A program made the translations under genes and the position numbers. 41,891 bases of DNA from Chloroflexota bacterium (lineage in GTDB: Bacteria; Chloroflexota; Dehalococcoidia; DSTF01; RBG-16-68-14): positions 1 to 41,891 of the forward strand of contig JADFPV010000017.1 of the NCBI GenBank assembly GCA_022562155.1, given 5' to 3'. Under the pieces are notes generated by a model. That model was not told the DNA's origin and ran no database searches. It saw only the letters and a program-made list of their open reading frames with translations. This document shows positions 30,794-39,064 of this stretch, piece by piece; positions within the stretch are counted from its first letter, which is position 1; the number at the start of each line of letters is the position of its first letter.

Positions 30794-30887
30794 CCCTCAC
30801 CCCAACCCCCTGCGGGCAGGCTCTCCCGCCGGCGGGAGAGGGGCTACTACGACAAGCTCGCTATTGCCCATCATCTGGGGTGAGGGG
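30794..30887 (+). mobile_element. MITE-like inverted-repeat element, copy 1
   Basis: Ends CCCTCACCCC (30794-30803) and GGGGTGAGGG (30877-30886) are perfect inverted repeats; the inside has the palindrome CTCTCCCGCCGGCGGGAGAG and then GGGGCTACTACG and a CTATTGCCCA block. It is non-coding, about 94 bp, and interrupts the LLM-oxidoreductase fragment. Confidence 0.7.
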
Positions 30888-30942
30888 CTGTCCTCTCTAG
30901 CTACGCAGAACTGTTCAAATGCGAGGACGCATTAGCGCCTTC

Positions 30943-31087
30943 TCACCCCAACCCCCTTCGGCCCCGCCCTTCGACAGACTCAGGACGGCGCTCAGGGCAG
31001 GCTTTTTCCCGCGGGAAAAGGAGATTCGCCTGTGGCGAAGGGGCTACTACGCCCAGACCTGCTATCGCCCACGACCGGGGTGAGGGG
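30943..31087 (+). mobile_element. MITE-like inverted-repeat element, copy 2 (longer, interrupted)
   Basis: It has the same ends (TCACCCCAACCCCCT at 30943; GGGGTGAGGGG at 31077-31087) and the same inner block GGGGCTACTACG with CTATCGCCCA as copy 1, but with a longer left half holding TTTTTCCCGCGGGAAAA and the stretch CCTTCGACAGACTCAGGACG, a type of short dispersed repeat common in bacterial intergenic DNA. Confidence 0.68.
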
Positions 31088-31117
31088 CCTCGGCGGGCTG
31101 ACGGCCTCAAGCTCTAC

Positions 31118-31364
31118 CAGCACGCGTGGCGAGGTGAAAACGGGCCAAAAGCCCCAAACGGCACCTTGCCAAGCGACGTGCTGACCCCGTAAGCTTCGGG
31201 CGGCACACCCTTCCATTTTTATGGCAAGACGTGCCACCTACGTCCGGTCGGCAAAGACCGAAACCCATGCGGTCCGATGGTGTGCGCGAGGCGGCTCCCG
31301 CGACCCGGAGGGCCACGCGAGCTTACAGATGAGCGCCCAGTCCCCGTCATTTCTAACTGGGCGC
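31118..31364 (+). ncRNA. Unassigned structured RNA candidate upstream of the inositol-phosphate fusion gene
   Basis: Consecutive helices can be drawn by hand. P1: CAGCACG (31118-31124)/CGTGCTG (31177-31183), enclosing GGCGAGGTG (31128-31136)/CACCTTGCC (31162-31170) and GGGC-caaaa-GCCC (31142-31154). Then CCCG-taagctt-CGGG (31186-31200); GGCAC/GTGCC (31202-31206, 31231-31235) holding CCAT-tttt-ATGG; CGGTC-ggcaaa-GACCG (31245-31260); GCGG-ctc-CCGC (31291-31301); and GCGCCCAGT/ACTGGGCGC (31333-31341, 31356-31364). A-rich internal loops are typical of folded RNA. It ends 49 bp before the next start codon. I could not match it to RNase P, SRP, 6S or a riboswitch I know. The strand is not certain. 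Confidence 0.55.
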
Positions 31365-31413
31365 GGCGCTCAAACCTACGCGCGGTAGCGCACTAACAAC
31401 AATGGAGATGCGC

Positions 31414-33597
31414 ATGAAGTGCCTTATTCTGGCCGCCGGCAACGGCGGGCGACTCGCTGAAGTTTGCAGCGCCAAGCCGCTCGTCCGCATCGCTGGGCTG
31501 CCGCTCATCGAGCGCAGCATCGCGACCGCTCAGCAGGCCGGCGTCGATGACTTCTACGTGGTAACCGGGTACGCATCTGATCGGGTCGAAGCTCTCCTGT
31601 CGGAAATCAGCAGCCGCAGGCGGGTGAGTATCACCACGATTCACAACCCAGACTGGGAGCTGGGCAACGGACGTTCTCTGCTTGCCGGCCGCGAGCGGAT
31701 CGATGAGCCGTTCCTCCTGCTGATGGCGGACCACATCCTCGATCGAGATATCCTCAACCGGCTGCTCAGCGAGTCGCTGGACGATTGCGAGGTGGTCCTG
31801 GCTGGTGATTACGGGATAGATGAGAATCAGCTAGTCGACCTGGACGACGTGACCATGCTGGTGGCCGAAGATCGAAGGCTGGTCGCAATCGGGAAGCATC
31901 TGGAAAGCTATGACGCGTTCGACACCGGAGCGTTTCTCTGCTCGCCACACCTCTTCGCCGCCGCCGAGGAGAGCGCTGAGGCGGGAGATGCGTCCGTTTC
32001 CGGTGCCATCCGATGTCTCGCCGCAAAGGGGAAGGTGAGAGTAGTTGACGTCCAGGACCATGACTGGATTGACGTTGATACGCCCGACGACCTCAAGAAC
32101 GCGGAGAGGCTCCTGTTTCAGAACCTCTCGAAGCCTGAAGATGGCTTCATCTCCCGCACGATCAACCGAAGAATTTCGACGGCTATATTCACTCCGCTAT
32201 TGCTGAAGCTCTTCCCGCGCATCACCGCGAACGTCGTGTCGGTGCTCGCGTTCGCTGTCAGCATTGCGGCCAGCCTCGCCTTTTTTCTTGGCGCTCCGAT
32301 CGTCGGCGGGATCGTCATTCAGCTAGCCAGCATCCTGGACGGGAGTGATGGCGAAGTCGCGCGATTGAAGAAGCTGCAATCTCCCTTTGGGAACTTCTTT
32401 GACGCGGTGGTCGATCGCTACTCGGACGGCTTCATGCTGTTCGGAATGTTCTACTACATGACGACAACGTCCGCGATCGATACCCTACTGGGCCCGCCCT
32501 CCACCGTCCTCATAGTCGGCACGTCAATGCTGGCGATCCTCGGGACGCTCATGGTCAGCTATACCTCCGCGAAGTCGGTCACGGACTTCGGCTACCGGTA
32601 CGGCGGCCGATGGACCGCCGCCGGAAGGGGCAGGGATCTGAGGCTGTTCGTGCTCGCCCTCGGAGGAGTCGCGACGCTGATCCATCCAATAACTGTGTTC
32701 GTGGCCGTACTCGCGGTCGCTCTGCTGACGACGGGCATCGTCCTATGGCGGGTATGGGTCTCCTGGGGTTACGCCTTTGGTCGACGCCCACTGGTGACCA
32801 CCAGCGCAACCGCCGTAATCTTCGACTTTGATGGGACGATCGCGAATACGATGCCGTTCCTTTCCGATTTGGCAGTCGGTCTGCTGACAGATAGCTACGA
32901 GATCTCCGACGCGGAGGCGCGGCGGAGGTATCGCGAAACGACGGGAATGGACTTCGGTAGCCAGATTGAGGAGATCTTTCCCGGGCATACAAACAACCTC
33001 GCAGTAGCCGCCGCTATGGAGTCAGGTAAGAGAGAGCGCATTCTTGAGCATCCCTTGTTCGACGAGGTGATCCCCGTCCTGCGTTTTTTCGAGAAGCGAG
33101 GCGTCAAGCGGTTCATATGCAGCAGTACCCAGGAGACGCTTGTCCGGCAGCACACGAAGAGGGCGGGAATCGATGACCTGCTCACAGGGTGCTTCGGCTA
33201 CCGGCCCGGCTTCGCGAAGGGCCAACAGATCGAGCACATTCTGCAACACTACGATCTCCGCCCTGAGGAGGTCATTTTCGTTGGCGATTCGTTGAAGGAC
33301 AACGACTTCGTCAAAGACATGGGTGTCCGGTTCGTTGCGATTCGCCGCCTCTTCGAAGAGCAGGAATTCCGGGGCCGAGGCCTATTCAGCGTTCAGGATC
33401 TGACGGCGCTGACCCGCGAATGGCGGCGACCGGCTGGCGCTATCCACTTTGTCAATGGGCACCAGGCTTTCAATGGGTACCAGGCTGCCAATGGGCACCA
33501 GGCTGCCAATGGGCACCAGGCTGCCAACGGGCACCAGGCTGCCAATGAGCGTAAGACTTCAAACGGCCACCGGGCTGCCAATGGACGGCGAGCCTAG
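31414..33597 (+). CDS. Fusion: sugar/inositol-phosphate nucleotidyltransferase + CDP-alcohol phosphotransferase + HAD phosphatase
   Basis: About 727 residues from ATG 31414 (GGAG six bases before; ATG 31402 is also in frame). Domain 1 (1-230): nucleotidyltransferase with CLILAAGNGGRLAEVCSAKP and LLMADHILD, like L-myo-inositol-1-phosphate cytidylyltransferase. Domain 2 (about 235-450): membrane CDP-alcohol phosphotransferase with DG..AR........G...D...D (DGEVARLKKLQSPFGNFFDA, then VVD; near residue 309). Domain 3 (about 460-670): HAD hydrolase with IFDFDGTIANT (469), ICSSTQE and VGDSLKDNDF (623). The tail (from about 680) repeats NGHQAA. Domains 1 and 2 together match the bifunctional IPCT/DIPPS enzyme of di-myo-inositol-phosphate synthesis, whose product needs dephosphorylation; the HAD domain could supply it. 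A phospholipid-headgroup role is the main alternative. Confidence 0.85.
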   Translation: MKCLILAAGNGGRLAEVCSAKPLVRIAGLPLIERSIATAQQAGVDDFYVVTGYASDRVEALLSEISSRRRVSITTIHNPDWELGNGRSLLAGRERIDEPFLLLMADHILDRDILNRLLSESLDDCEVVLAGDYGIDENQLVDLDDVTMLVAEDRRLVAIGKHLESYDAFDTGAFLCSPHLFAAAEESAEAGDASVSGAIRCLAAKGKVRVVDVQDHDWIDVDTPDDLKNAERLLFQNLSKPEDGFISRTINRRISTAIFTPLLLKLFPRITANVVSVLAFAVSIAASLAFFLGAPIVGGIVIQLASILDGSDGEVARLKKLQSPFGNFFDAVVDRYSDGFMLFGMFYYMTTTSAIDTLLGPPSTVLIVGTSMLAILGTLMVSYTSAKSVTDFGYRYGGRWTAAGRGRDLRLFVLALGGVATLIHPITVFVAVLAVALLTTGIVLWRVWVSWGYAFGRRPLVTTSATAVIFDFDGTIANTMPFLSDLAVGLLTDSYEISDAEARRRYRETTGMDFGSQIEEIFPGHTNNLAVAAAMESGKRERILEHPLFDEVIPVLRFFEKRGVKRFICSSTQETLVRQHTKRAGIDDLLTGCFGYRPGFAKGQQIEHILQHYDLRPEEVIFVGDSLKDNDFVKDMGVRFVAIRRLFEEQEFRGRGLFSVQDLTALTREWRRPAGAIHFVNGHQAFNGYQAANGHQAANGHQAANGHQAANERKTSNGHRAANGRRA
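33451..33594 (+). repeat. 18-bp tandem repeats encoding NGHQAA at the fusion protein's C-terminus
   Basis: Units close to AATGGGCACCAGGCTGCC are repeated about eight times in frame, with the middle copies nearly identical and the outer ones diverged (NGYQAA, ERKTSN, NGHRAA, NGRRA). This suggests recent slippage expansion. The tail is hydrophilic and probably unfolded. Confidence 0.85.
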
Positions 33598-33640
33598 GAA
33601 CGCTTCTGCAGGCGGGCACCATTTATTCGCCTATCCTCGG

Positions 33641-34042
33641 CTACACCTCCACAACACGAAGCGTGCCGGCCATACCATAGGCCTCGTGTCCGGGCAGATG
33701 GCAGATGTACGCATAGTCGCCTGGCTTTGCGAATGTCACCGTTGTCTCTAGCGTGGAGAGAGGCGGGATCGTAACTTCCGTCGGCCGTTCGTCGTGGAAC
33801 GGCTCCGTGCCCACGCGATGAATATCATGGACGTCGGGCGTGCCGACGATCCACTCGTGAGCGATCGGATCGTCGTTGCGTAGCGTGAACGTCACGGGAC
33901 GGCCAACCGGCACTTCCAGCACGGCAGGGGTGAACTCCGAGTAGTGGATCGCGATCGTCGGCTCGGTAGCTGGCTCGCCACCACAACCGATCGCTAGCAG
34001 CACGACGGCGAATGCGAACGGCAATAGGCTCAAGCGAAGCAT
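33641..34042 (-). CDS. Cupredoxin-domain lipoprotein
   Basis: A 133-residue protein. The signal ends in the lipobox LLAIGC (Cys20). The mature domain is a plastocyanin/azurin-like fold: VPVGRPVTFTLRNDDPIAHE (first His ligand) and YAYICHLPGHEAYGM (Cys, His and Met), a complete type 1 copper set. It should carry electrons or hold copper at the outer membrane face. Its ATG overlaps the TAA of the DUF2330 gene (TAATG), so both are translated together. Confidence 0.9.
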   Translation of the reverse strand: MLRLSLLPFAFAVVLLAIGCGGEPATEPTIAIHYSEFTPAVLEVPVGRPVTFTLRNDDPIAHEWIVGTPDVHDIHRVGTEPFHDERPTEVTIPPLSTLETTVTFAKPGDYAYICHLPGHEAYGMAGTLRVVEV

Positions 34043-35079
34043 TAGCTCGTCGACGTGCTCGAGGATCGCCGTAGTGCAAGACTCGAGATGAGGACTAGTA
34101 GCAGTATCGCGCCGCCAGCCAGCGTAGCGGTCTCAGGGAGGCCAGCGGTGCCAAGCGGGGCTACGAGGCCGGCGGCCACCGGCGACGGGGCACTCAGCCC
34201 GCTGGCATCGATGGCGAGGTCGTAGCTGAGGTCGCCAGCTGAGCTATCGATCTGCAGCTTCGAGAGCCACGCGGACTCCGGCACCCAGCCCATACCATCA
34301 TCCGAGCGTAGGTCGTCCAGCAAGCTCTGCGTAGCCGCATCGCTGTGAACGAGCGTCAGGCCCGGCTTATACAAAGGCAGTAGCGCCGGCCGTTCGGCGG
34401 TCAGCAAGAAGACATCGGCTTCAACGCGATCGTCCGGCTGCTTACCCAGCGCGAGGATGCGCAGTGGTACCCAGGGATTCTCAGTGGGGATGGTGATGTG
34501 GACGGGCGTTCCGTCGCCGATCACCTGACCACGTTCAGCCGCCGCATCGCCATCGAACACGGCGGCGAGGAAGATCGGGCTGCGCTCCGCATAGAATTCG
34601 AGCACTTCCGGAGCGTCCGGCGACAGCCGGAAGCCGTGGTCGGTGGCCCAAGCGGCGACACTAGGCCCGCCGCCTCTAAGCACTGTGATATCGAGCGCGT
34701 CGATACGCACCGTCAGAAGCACCTCCGCGTCTGCTGTGAGGGCGGAAAAGCCTGCGGAAGCAAGCTCGAGGCGCTCCGACGAAGGGACTTCCAGCTGAAG
34801 CCGTTGTAGTGTCCAAGCCCCGCCGCGTTCGACGTTCGATGGCACGCCCGGAAGCGGTATTAGCGTTCCGAACTCGCCGCCGCCACCCTGAAACTGAAAC
34901 GCCGTGACGTAATGCTCGACGCCATCTTCATAAGCCGCAAGGGTTGTTGTGCGGCCTAGGTTGACCGCACCATTCGAGCCTATCAGCCCCGCGCAGGCGT
35001 GAGCCAAGCTGGGACCTACCTGAACTGCCATCACCAGCGCCGCCACAACACCAATGGTCGTGAATAGAAGTCGTCGCAT
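34042..35079 (-). CDS. DUF2330-type secreted, membrane-anchored protein
   Basis: About 345 residues from ATG 35079 (GGAGGG upstream; a longer frame to 35268 lacks a signal). A signal peptide ([20 protein letters not shown], cleaved near AHA-CAG) is followed by [20 protein letters not shown] and [20 protein letters not shown], which I recognise as DUF2330. Near the C-terminus a helix ([20 protein letters not shown]) and RRS form a membrane anchor. Function unknown. Coupling to a copper protein suggests a shared extracytoplasmic role. Confidence 0.82.
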   Translation of the reverse strand: MRRLLFTTIGVVAALVMAVQVGPSLAHACAGLIGSNGAVNLGRTTTLAAYEDGVEHYVTAFQFQGGGGEFGTLIPLPGVPSNVERGGAWTLQRLQLEVPSSERLELASAGFSALTADAEVLLTVRIDALDITVLRGGGPSVAAWATDHGFRLSPDAPEVLEFYAERSPIFLAAVFDGDAAAERGQVIGDGTPVHITIPTENPWVPLRILALGKQPDDRVEADVFLLTAERPALLPLYKPGLTLVHSDAATQSLLDDLRSDDGMGWVPESAWLSKLQIDSSAGDLSYDLAIDASGLSAPSPVAAGLVAPLGTAGLPETATLAGGAILLLVLISSLALRRSSSTSTS

Positions 35080-35293
35080 GAGAGTACCCTCCCGTCTCAA
35101 AGGCCTTTTCAGCAAGACGCCCGCCAGGGTAGTTTTGTTCCCGTCGCGTTTCCAATCGAAAGCTCGCCGCTGCTCTAGCGACCGCACGACGGCCTTGGCA
35201 CGATTCGCCCGGCGCGATAGGATAGTGCGGCCACGCACAAACCGCCAATCAATCGACCAAAACCGCATCGCGGTTCAAGAAAGGAAGCGACCC

Positions 35294-36487
35294 ATGGCTA
35301 ACAAGGTATTCGTTGTCGGCGTCGGCATGACGAAATTCGAGAAACCATTCACGAAAGACTGGGACTACCCGGACATGGCGAAAGAGGCCGGCACGAAAGC
35401 GCTGGCCGATGCCGGAATCGCATACGAGGACGTCGAACAGGCCTGCGTTGGCTACTGCTACGGCGAATCTACGAGCGGGCAGCGTGCCATCTACGAGCTT
35501 GGGCTCACGGGCATTCCCATCTACAACGTGAACAACAACTGCGCCACCGGCTCCACCGCGCTCCACATGGCGAAGCAGTTCGTCGAAGGCGGGATTGTGG
35601 ACTGCGCGCTCGCGCTTGGCTTCGAGAAGATGGAGAAGGGCTCGCTGGGTGTGAAGTACACAGACCGCGCGAACCCCATGGAGCCGCACGTCAAGGTCAT
35701 GTTGGAGCTCCACGAATTCGCGAAGGCACCGCCGGCCCCTCAGATGTTCGGGAACGCAGGGCGCGAGCACATGGAGAAATACGGCACGACCGCCCTGCAG
35801 TTCGCGAAGATCGGCCACAAGAACCACCTGCACTCCGTGAACAACCCCTACTCACAGTTCCAGACCGAGTACTCGCTGGAAGACATCCTCGAAGCGAAGA
35901 TGGTCTACGAACCGCTCACCAAGCTCCAGTGCTGCCCCACGTCCGACGGCGCCGGCGCGGCAATCGTCGCTAGTGAGAGGTTCGTCCGCGAGCACGGGCT
36001 GGAGGACCAGGCTGTCGAGATCATCGGCATGGCCATGGCGACAGACATGCCGAGCAGCTTCGAGGACAAGAGCTGCATCAAGATGGTGGGCGCTGACCTG
36101 ACGAAGAAGGCGGCGTTGGAAGTCTACGAGCAGTCCGGACTCGGCCCGGAGGACGTAGACGTGATCGAGCTGCACGACTGCTTCTCATGCAACGAATTGA
36201 TCTCGTACGAAGGCCTGGGCCTCTGCGAAGAGGGCAAGGGAGGCGAACTGATCGATTCCGGCGCGGTGACGTACGGCGGCGACTGGGTCGTGAACCCGTC
36301 CGGCGGACTCATCTCGAAAGGCCACCCGCTCGGCGCGACGGGTCTTGCCCAGTGCAGCGAGCTGAACTGGCAACTACGGGGTCTCGCCGAGAAGCGACAG
36401 GTCCCAGACGCCAAGGTCGCGCTCCAGCACAACCTTGGACTTGGCGGTGCGGCCGTCGTGACCATGTACCGCAAGTTTGGTGGCTAG
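35294..36487 (+). CDS. Thiolase-family lipid-transfer protein (SCP2/SCPx-type)
   Basis: About 397 residues from ATG 35294, with AAGGAAG before it. The nucleophile Cys is in [15 protein letters not shown], the active-site His in [13 protein letters not shown], and the C-terminal motif is [18 protein letters not shown]; the Cys of [13 protein letters not shown] is also conserved. These features place it in the SCPx-type thiolase branch rather than the ordinary beta-ketothiolases. Relatives cleave branched or sterol-side-chain 3-ketoacyl-CoA. It precedes a lipase-like gene by 26 bp, which suggests a lipid-catabolic pair. Confidence 0.9.
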   Translation: MANKVFVVGVGMTKFEKPFTKDWDYPDMAKEAGTKALADAGIAYEDVEQACVGYCYGESTSGQRAIYELGLTGIPIYNVNNNCATGSTALHMAKQFVEGGIVDCALALGFEKMEKGSLGVKYTDRANPMEPHVKVMLELHEFAKAPPAPQMFGNAGREHMEKYGTTALQFAKIGHKNHLHSVNNPYSQFQTEYSLEDILEAKMVYEPLTKLQCCPTSDGAGAAIVASERFVREHGLEDQAVEIIGMAMATDMPSSFEDKSCIKMVGADLTKKAALEVYEQSGLGPEDVDVIELHDCFSCNELISYEGLGLCEEGKGGELIDSGAVTYGGDWVVNPSGGLISKGHPLGATGLAQCSELNWQLRGLAEKRQVPDAKVALQHNLGLGGAAVVTMYRKFGG

Positions 36488-36513
36488 AAGCAACCGCTAC
36501 CTCACTCACAGCG

Positions 36514-37350
36514 ATGCGCCACGAAGAGTCCTCAACCGAGACGCCCGATGGCCTGACGCTTTACCAACAGTCCTGGCGCGGCAGCACAACGAAAGCGGCA
36601 GTCGTTCTCGTGCATGGCTACGCGGAGCACAGCGGCCGCTACGAGCACGTGGCGGAGCGGTTCACCCAGGCCGGATACGCCATCCACACCTTCGACCTGC
36701 GTGGGCATGGACGCTCTGAAGGAGAACCACGGGTGTACGTCCATTCGATCGATGAGCACACGGGCGACGTCGAGCGGTTCGTGGCCGCCATCCGCGAGCG
36801 CGAGGCCGGCCTGCCGCTCTTCCTACTGGGCCACAGCATGGGCGGCGCTATCTCGGCGCGATTCCTGGCGGACGGCCAGCGCGACCTGCGGGGCGTCATC
36901 CTGAGCGCGCCTGCCGTGCTACGCGCGGGAATCCTCGGGCGGCCCGTCGAGGCCCTGTTCCTGTTCTTTGCCCGTATGGCACCTCGCCTGCACTTTCCCA
37001 AACTGGACAACGTTAAGATCTCGCGCGATCCAGAGACCGTACGTCGCTACGACAACGACCCGCTGATCTATCGTGAAGGGATGCCTTGGGGCACGGCGGC
37101 CGCGATCGTACTTTCGGCCCGCTATCTGGATCAGCACGCAAGCCAGATCGAACTGCCGATCTTCATCGGGCACGGCACGGACGACGCACTCGTCAATTCC
37201 CTCGCGAGCGAGCGGCTGCACGAACGGGTGGGGTCGAAGGACAAGAAGCTGAAGCTGTACGAGGGCCTCTACCACGAGATACTCAACGAGCCGGAGCGCG
37301 GCCAGGTCATGCAGGACATGCTCGATTGGCTCGACGCGCGGGTATCGTAG
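36514..37350 (+). CDS. Alpha/beta hydrolase, monoacylglycerol-lipase-like
   Basis: About 278 residues. VVLVHGYAEHSGRYEHVAER is the signature start of monoglyceride-lipase relatives; the nucleophile Ser is in LLGHSMGGAISARF, the acid Asp in GHGTDDALVNS and the His in EGLYHEILNEPER. The long lid segment between strands 6 and 7 is present. It probably hydrolyses monoacylglycerols or lysophospholipids. ATG 36514 is chosen because the protein matches the family from there; the preceding bases overlap the end of the thiolase transcript. Confidence 0.9.
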   Translation: MRHEESSTETPDGLTLYQQSWRGSTTKAAVVLVHGYAEHSGRYEHVAERFTQAGYAIHTFDLRGHGRSEGEPRVYVHSIDEHTGDVERFVAAIREREAGLPLFLLGHSMGGAISARFLADGQRDLRGVILSAPAVLRAGILGRPVEALFLFFARMAPRLHFPKLDNVKISRDPETVRRYDNDPLIYREGMPWGTAAAIVLSARYLDQHASQIELPIFIGHGTDDALVNSLASERLHERVGSKDKKLKLYEGLYHEILNEPERGQVMQDMLDWLDARVS

Positions 37351-37383
37351 CCGGAGGCTACGCCTAGAGCCGAAGGTTAGGCG
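37347..37383 (+). terminator. Hairpin pair between convergent genes
   Basis: GTAGCC-gga-GGCTAC (37347-37361) overlaps the lipase stop codon, followed by GCCTA ... TTAGGC (37362-37383) across the stop of the opposite gene. No clear U tract; a bidirectional end is plausible. Confidence 0.4.
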
Positions 37384-37957
37384 GCCAGTGGAAGATCGGG
37401 CCGATCCTCGCGAGGTCAAACCAACCCAAGATGGTCCTGGCGACATCCTCAATCACGTCGACGGCCACCACGTCGTCCAGCCACTGCTGATAATGGAGGA
37501 CGTACTCCTGGACCATCTTCGGGACGAGGAGGATCGCGAGCCAGAACGCGAGCCGTCGCGGCGTGAGGTCGTAATCAGGGAAGAACTGAAGCAAAACGGC
37601 GTAGAAGAGGAAGAAGTTCTCGAATAGTGCGGGGAAGACGAAGAGGAACAGCCTGATGTTTGTCGCTTCGAACAGGACGACACCGATCAGCCGGTAGCCG
37701 AAGAGCAGGGTCGCTGTCCAGCGTGGCAGCGCCAGCCAGCGCTGCGCGACGATCGCCTCAAGGCCCAGGTAGTAGGTGTCCAGATACTTATCGAGCTGGT
37801 GGTAGTTCGACAACCCCCCCAAATCGACGAGCGACGCCAGCACAATGTCGAGCGCGTCGGCGACCAACGCGAGGATGCCTCCGACCAGCGGCCAGCGCAA
37901 GATCGTCAGCGGAAGAATGAGGCGGATGAGGACGATCAGCAGGGTTTCCGCGGTCAT
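37364..37957 (-). CDS. Integral membrane protein of unknown function
   Basis: A 197-residue, very hydrophobic protein with about five helices (LLIVLIRLILPLTILRWPLV; ATLLFGYRLIGVVLFEATNI; IRLFLFVFPALFENFFLFYA; LAFWLAILLVPKMVQEYVLH among them). Several Asp, Tyr and Arg residues at helix borders (HQLDKYLDTYY; FPDYDLTPRR) look conserved-type positions, but I do not recognise the family. It is convergent with the lipase gene and follows the aldo/keto reductase in direction but with a separate start. Confidence 0.75.
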   Translation of the reverse strand: MTAETLLIVLIRLILPLTILRWPLVGGILALVADALDIVLASLVDLGGLSNYHQLDKYLDTYYLGLEAIVAQRWLALPRWTATLLFGYRLIGVVLFEATNIRLFLFVFPALFENFFLFYAVLLQFFPDYDLTPRRLAFWLAILLVPKMVQEYVLHYQQWLDDVVAVDVIEDVARTILGWFDLARIGPIFHWPPNLRL

Positions 37958-37995
37958 GCTGCGAACCCTACGACAGGCCTCCGACGACGGTCAAG

Positions 37996-38943
37996 CTAGG
38001 ACGGACGCTGCGTGATCTCGTTGACCTTCGCCATCTCCTCGGCGTTCAGCACCCACGCACCTGCCGCGACGTTTTGCTCCACCTGCTCCGGCTTGGTCGC
38101 GCCGGAGATCACGCTGGAGACGTGCGGCTGGCTGGCGAGCCAACCGATGGCCAGATCGAGCATGGTGTGCCCGGCCGAGTCGGCGAACGACTCGAGCTTT
38201 TGCAGGGTCTCGAAGTTGCCCTCGTTGAGCACGCGGTCGGCCATGCCGCCGCCGGCTGCAAGACGCGTGCCCTCCGGCGGCGTCTCGCCCTGCTTGTACT
38301 TGCCGGTGAGGAACCCGCTGGCCAGCGGGAAGTACGGCAGCACGCCCAGGCCGTAACCGTTGGCGGCGGGCACCAACTCGCGCTCGATGCGACGGTCCAG
38401 CAGGTTGTACTGGTTCTGCGCCGAGACGAACTCTGAGAGGTGGCCGGAGCGCGCGACCCACTGCGCCTCGACGACCTGCCAACCGGTGAAGTTCGAGCAG
38501 CCGATGTAGCGCACCTTGCCGGAGCGCACGACGTCGTCGAGCGCACGCATCGTCTCGGCGATCGGCGTGTTCACGTCCGGAAAGTGGATCTGGTAGAGGT
38601 CGATATAGTCGGTGTCGAGCCGCTTCAGGCTGGCGTCGACGGCGTCGAAGATGTAGCGGCGCGAGCCGCCTGACCAGAGCGGACCATCGCCCATGGGGCC
38701 CATGAACTTCGTCGCGATGATGGCTTCCCGACGCTTATCCTTGAGCGCAACACCCAGGTATTCTTCGGACAGTCCTCGCGGGCCATAGACGTCGGCGGTG
38801 TCGAAGAGCGTTACGCCAACCTCGAGCGCCTTGTTGACAACGGCGCTCGTGGCCTCCTGGTCGCAACGCCTCCCGAAGTTATTGCAACCCAACCCAACGA
38901 CCGATACGCGCAGGCCAGAACCGCCTAGATTTTTGTACTCCAA
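37996..38943 (-). CDS. Aldo/keto reductase
   Basis: A 315-residue NADPH-dependent reductase with the family's eight-stranded barrel. Catalytic residues read as Asp and Tyr in TLFDTADVYGPRGLSEEYLG, Lys in AIIATKFMG, and His in YQIHFPDVNTP. The NADP-binding C-terminal region is VSSVISGATKPEQVEQNV. The closest type I recall is the YajO/Tas-like group acting on aldehydes. ATG 38943 is followed by MEYKNLGGSGLRVSVVGLGC, the standard start. The gap to the next plus-strand gene is 410 bp and holds an sRNA-like unit. Confidence 0.93.
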   Translation of the reverse strand: MEYKNLGGSGLRVSVVGLGCNNFGRRCDQEATSAVVNKALEVGVTLFDTADVYGPRGLSEEYLGVALKDKRREAIIATKFMGPMGDGPLWSGGSRRYIFDAVDASLKRLDTDYIDLYQIHFPDVNTPIAETMRALDDVVRSGKVRYIGCSNFTGWQVVEAQWVARSGHLSEFVSAQNQYNLLDRRIERELVPAANGYGLGVLPYFPLASGFLTGKYKQGETPPEGTRLAAGGGMADRVLNEGNFETLQKLESFADSAGHTMLDLAIGWLASQPHVSSVISGATKPEQVEQNVAAGAWVLNAEEMAKVNEITQRPS

Positions 38944-39029
38944 TGTAAGCCTCCTCAGATATGAATGTGATTCAGTGTGAGCGCCGAGCAGTATATCGCA
39001 TGCCGCACCCGCCGGCTTTGGTATCTAGC

Positions 39030-39058
39030 TTGACAGGTTCGGTAATATACTGTACATA
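39030..39058 (+). promoter_or_regulatory. Strong promoter candidate for a small RNA or leader
   Basis: TTGACA (39030-39035), a 17-bp spacer and TACATA (39053-39058). The predicted start near 39065 falls exactly at the first base of a hairpin arm. Confidence 0.6.
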
Positions 39059-39064
39059 ATCCAC

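Noticed and set aside
31098-31364. RNase P RNA or SRP RNA
   Set aside because: CTTACAG at 31322 recalls the RNase P 3' end, but the GAGGAAAGTCC-type core and ACAGAA are absent on both strands; the SRP GGAAG/AGCAGC core is absent too.
33451-33594. CRISPR-like array
   Set aside because: The 18-bp units are directly abutting, in frame, and encode NGHQAA; there are no spacers. No CRISPR array was seen elsewhere in the window.
35054-35293. Possible N-terminal extension of the thiolase by 80 residues
   Set aside because: It overlaps the DUF2330 gene start, is Arg-rich, and the family begins at [13 protein letters not shown], which has its own ribosome site.
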